From positions 43,050,925-43,114,924 of the forward strand of contig OY821772.1 of NCBI GenBank assembly GCA_963682175.1: a stretch of 64,000 bases of DNA, written 5' to 3'. The position numbers and the translations under genes are program-made. Below the pieces are notes generated by a model that was not told the origin of the DNA, made no database searches, and saw only the letters and a program-made list of their open reading frames with translations. This DNA comes from Triglochin maritima. Taxonomy: Eukaryota > Streptophyta > Magnoliopsida > Alismatales > Juncaginaceae. Positions 60,878-64,000 of this stretch are shown one piece after another. Numbering within the stretch: the first letter of the stretch is position 1; the number at the start of each line of letters is the position of its first letter.

Positions 60878-61414
60878 ATGGAGAAGGCAATTACAAAGAG
60901 CAAAATGCTCATGATGTGCTTGCCAATGCCGGCCGGAGGGCCAGAGAGCAAGGCAATTCGACCCCACAAATACGTTTCCAAAGCGGTAGGCACCAAGAAG
61001 AAGGGAGGATCTTTGCCAAAATTAAAGAATCATATCGACCGAGTCGACAAAGAGCAAAGAAAGATGGTTGCTTCCTCTTGTTCAAGATCTAGAAAGTGCC
61101 CATCTACTTCTGGTGGTCTATTGCGCAAGGGCTTCTCATTGCTTGCGAAGATTTGGTCGAAAAGGAAAATTGTGCCTACTCAACGAGGCCACCAAAGACC
61201 GGCGATTGCTGGAAAGAGACGGCCTTTATCAAGCCATTTGCAGCGGATTTCTAGTCAACGAGGGAAGCTCATTGGCTTCCGATTGGTGGCTCGAGTAGAC
61301 GGGATAGATGAAGTAAACAAAGAAGAAGAAAGTATTGAGCAAAGTAGGATGGAGATGAACATATGGAAGAGGAGAAGTGTACCAAAACCAATGCCTATTC
61401 TTGTGATGTCTTGA
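60878..61414 (+). CDS. hypothetical basic protein, 178 aa
   Basis: An uninterrupted 178-codon frame starts at an ATG in good context (cacaATGG). It encodes a Lys/Arg-rich protein: MEKAITKSKMLMMCLPMPAG, VGTKKKGGSLPKLKNH, a Ser/Arg patch (ASSCSRSRK) and a more acidic C-terminus (DEVNKEEES). No membrane segment, signal peptide or known motif was recognised. Long frames also exist in the other two plus frames over the same bases, so openness alone is weak evidence. It could be a small single-exon gene or chance. Confidence 0.3.
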   Translation: MEKAITKSKMLMMCLPMPAGGPESKAIRPHKYVSKAVGTKKKGGSLPKLKNHIDRVDKEQRKMVASSCSRSRKCPSTSGGLLRKGFSLLAKIWSKRKIVPTQRGHQRPAIAGKRRPLSSHLQRISSQRGKLIGFRLVARVDGIDEVNKEEESIEQSRMEMNIWKRRSVPKPMPILVMS

Positions 61415-61735
61415 ATGTATCTATTGAGAAGAAAAAATTCTTCTTTAGATTATCATGCCGTTTTGTACGGTGATCAAATGAGAAAGAAGTGTTGCATGGT
61501 TGTTCATAATTGATAAAATTAGTGATTTGAAATTCCCACGACAGGTAAAACAATTTTGGAAACAAAACATTAGAACATGGCAGGGAGAATTCAGATCTGA
61601 GATAATGTTGGTTTAGGACAAGAGTTTATAAGCTGGTTTTGATCAGCATAGCATATATATGAGAATATAAACTACACTGAAAATATTGCTCGTTTGAGAC
61701 CCACCATCATTTCGTGGAAATTTCCAAACGTGCTT

Positions 61736-61930
61736 AACAGACCTAGGTACAGGCCGAACCTAACCTCGGCCGAAGGCCCGGCCCACTGAGCCAGTGTTAC
61801 AGGATGGCTCGGCCCGTCTAATTATTATTATTTTTAAATACCTCTAGTTTTTTTTAAAATAACTCTAAAAATTACAAAAATATCATTAAAAAACCAAGCC
61901 CGCCGCTGGCCCAACCCATTACCCAGGTGT
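61736..61930. mobile_element. 195-bp hAT-like MITE with perfect 8-bp TSD
   Basis: The octamer acgtgctt flanks both ends exactly (61728-61735 and 61931-61938). The element starts aacagacctaggtacaggcc and ends cattacccaggtgt, with short imperfect TIRs. The interior is rich in ggccc / gggcc-type motifs. About 20 bases beyond the right duplication a second head (aacagacctaggtgctggcc, 61951-61970) begins but is truncated. Confidence 0.72.
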
Positions 61931-62042
61931 ACGTGCTTTTGGTTGTGTTAAACAGACCTAGGTGCTGGCCCATTAAATATTTCATAAAGACAAATTTTAT
62001 AAACATTGACGTAATTTGTATTTACCTTATAAACATTAAAGT

Positions 62043-62360
62043 TTTCACTATTGGGTGGGTAAAAATTTTGGTCGGACGTACCTGGAAACTTTAGGTCAAA
62101 TCCATTTTTGGATCACTTTTTTCGGGGTTACTCCGACCCTCTTTCACATGCATTTCTTAGGACTTTCCGGTATGTCACGTTGCATTCCAAATTATCCAGA
62201 TGCTTGTGCCGGATGGAATGCTTTGAGCAGTTTCGGCTCTTATATATCTACAATTGGAATTTGTGATCGTCACAATCATTTCAAGCAGTGGAAAGAACAA
62301 AAGATGTGCTCGAAGTCCTTCAGCTGTTGAACAGAATCCAACCTCACTTGCATCGAAGCT
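62043..62360 (+). pseudogene. cox1: nuclear copy of mitochondrial cox1 C-terminal part (NUMT)
   Basis: Translated from 62043 it gives [37 protein letters not shown] and [17 protein letters not shown], unmistakably the late part of cytochrome c oxidase subunit 1. After GIC, about ten bases are missing and the frame shifts, but homology continues (ggtgga-like and gctgttgaacagaatccaac) to about 62360. It lacks both gene ends and has many substitutions, so it is an old organelle-to-nucleus insertion. Confidence 0.9.
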
Positions 62361-64000
62361 TATTAGATTTTGTCGTATGATATGGTTTTGATAGAATTTC
62401 TGCTAATCCAAAAAGATTTTGAAACCGCAACCAAACGTAAAAACATATGTTAATGTAACAATTAACATTTTTGTTAATTTAGACGAGCGAGTGAATTACA
62501 TTGAACTCCTAAATTCCAAGTTCCAAACTTCCAAGTTTTAAGTTAGGATTTGCTCATATTTATAGACGTGGTATATTTGAAGAAAATTGAAGGATTTAAA
62601 TTCGATGGAGATTTCATGGAAACATTCCCAACTTAATGTGAAGTCCAAAAATTATAGTGACATCTCCAAAGTCCAAATTTCATACCCCATACTAGTCCTA
62701 TATCTGTCTCGTAAACATATATAAGACGAGTCTAATGGTATGACAGGTATACATCAATTTCATCGCTTTGTGCACTTACTATCAAATTCTTCACATTTAT
62801 GTCATCAAAATTCAATTCTAACACATCAATATATCAATTTACTTCTAAAGTACGTAACAATAAATATCATCACTCATGCATGTTGAAAACAACAAATAAC
62901 ATTAATATCCATATAAAATAGCAATAATATATACCTAAAATGAGTACAAAATATGAATATAAAACATATTTGGCAGATTTGGCATCCCAACCATTCACAA
63001 TAGCGTATAGGAAATAAATATGATGATACATTAGACAACTACCCTTAAATTATGTTGACAGACAATTACACTTGACAATATTATCAAATCTAAACTTCAA
63101 ATTGAAAATTCAAACCGTAGATCATTATAATATACGAGGATTAACGACGTCGAAAATCATAAGATTCGGAAAATATTTTACACAAATTTTAAAGACGTAA
63201 AAATGAACGTACTACATTCATTAAAAAACTCGATTTCTAGAACTTAAATGAAACGATTACTAAATTGTATGATTTTCGACGCAATCTACTTATGTTGTAA
63301 ATCAAGATCTACGGTTTGTATTTTTAATTTGAAGTTTAGATTTTATATTATTGTCAAGCGCAACCGTGTGTCAATATATTTTAAGGATAGTGTTTTAGTT
63401 ATTTTTAGTTGAGCGCAGATAGTAGACATGTATTAGATTATTAAGCAGGTTTACAAGTATGTATAAGTTCATATTTGTACCTATCTCGGTTACAAATCGA
63501 GTTTGATGGATACAAATATACATGTAATTAAACAAATAACACGTCTTGTTTACAACCCTACAAATACCCAAGGGCTTGACCAATCTTGTTGTAACTTGTA
63601 ACTTCACTGTTCTTGGTGTGTCATAAATAGGTGCAAAATAAACTGTCCAAGTTTGCTAATATTAAAATTACTCGTACTCGTACCAATTTGAAGTCAATTG
63701 GCATGATTCAATCATAAAAAATAGTTACCGATAAATTTGGTAACAAAATGGGTAATTGTTACCTTAAAAATATGTATAATAATATTTGATTCTTATTCGA
63801 TTTCTAAATTGAACGATTCTGATAAAATTATTTATAAGGTAGGCTGATATCACTATGAAAAATCATTACACATGTTGGTATTAGTAATGTAAAAGTGATC
63901 CAAATAAAGAAACACCAATTTCCGAAGCATTAGTATTGTATTACAAGTTTACAAGTAATGAAAGGACTCAAATGCAAATAACCCACTAACTTCCCGCCAA
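62361..64000. other. AT-rich intergenic, no gene seen
   Basis: No gene, RNA or mobile-element border could be supported to the window end. Confidence 0.5.

Noticed and set aside
60677..60967. 96-codon minus frame antisense to the 178-aa ORF
   Set aside because: No better support than the plus frame, no start context and no family match.
1..64000. tRNA, rRNA or CRISPR loci
   Set aside because: I looked for clover-leaf heads, conserved rRNA words and regularly spaced repeats. The only pol III-type boxes belong to SINE-like elements.

Overview
The window is nuclear DNA of a flowering plant. Several genes have 4-10 exons, short AT-rich introns and GT-AG borders, and every protein I recognise belongs to a plant-type family. 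GC-rich first exons in the aspartic protease and prolyl 4-hydroxylase genes, set in AT-rich surroundings, hint at a non-grass monocot, but this is a weak inference.

Six recognisable protein-coding genes were rebuilt exon by exon with phase-consistent splice sites. On the + strand are an MCA-type Ca2+-channel protein (2991-6802, 7 coding exons, 390 aa) and a clade-D-like PP2C phosphatase (30475-33745, 4 exons) that carries one in-frame TGA. On the - strand are an Alba-domain/RGG RNA-binding protein (10115-7720, 8 exons, 267 aa), a GPI-anchor-type A1 aspartic protease (16208-12131, 10 exons, 518 aa), a NEP1-interacting/ATL-like RING-H2 membrane protein (37755-36044, 5 exons, 243 aa) and a type II membrane prolyl 4-hydroxylase (55852-52219, 7 exons, 287 aa). 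They are unrelated housekeeping or signalling genes and show no operon-like logic. MCA and Alba converge. Alba and the protease lie in tandem on the - strand.

The rest is mostly mobile DNA. There is a decayed Ty1/copia element (about 38574-43297) and a second copia RNase H scrap (17950-18275). A roughly 3-kb LTR-like block ends in perfect 10-bp inverted termini (20434-23396), with a diverged partial copy at 23993-24580. hAT-type non-autonomous elements lie at 17065-17841, 27874-28041, 29006-29454, 46174-46687 and 61736-61930; three have perfect 8-bp target duplications. A tRNA-derived SINE has a 16-bp target duplication (28691-28872). There is also a DUF295 pseudogene and a nuclear copy of mitochondrial cox1 (62043-62360).

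The most unusual object is a 2.1-kb element at 47417-49560. It has about 135-bp terminal inverted repeats and two direct copies of a hairpin-rich module around a broken gene related to plant mobile domain (PMD) proteins. The second main point is the PP2C nonsense codon. It sits in an otherwise intact gene whose promoter side carries a hAT element ending close to the inferred leader.
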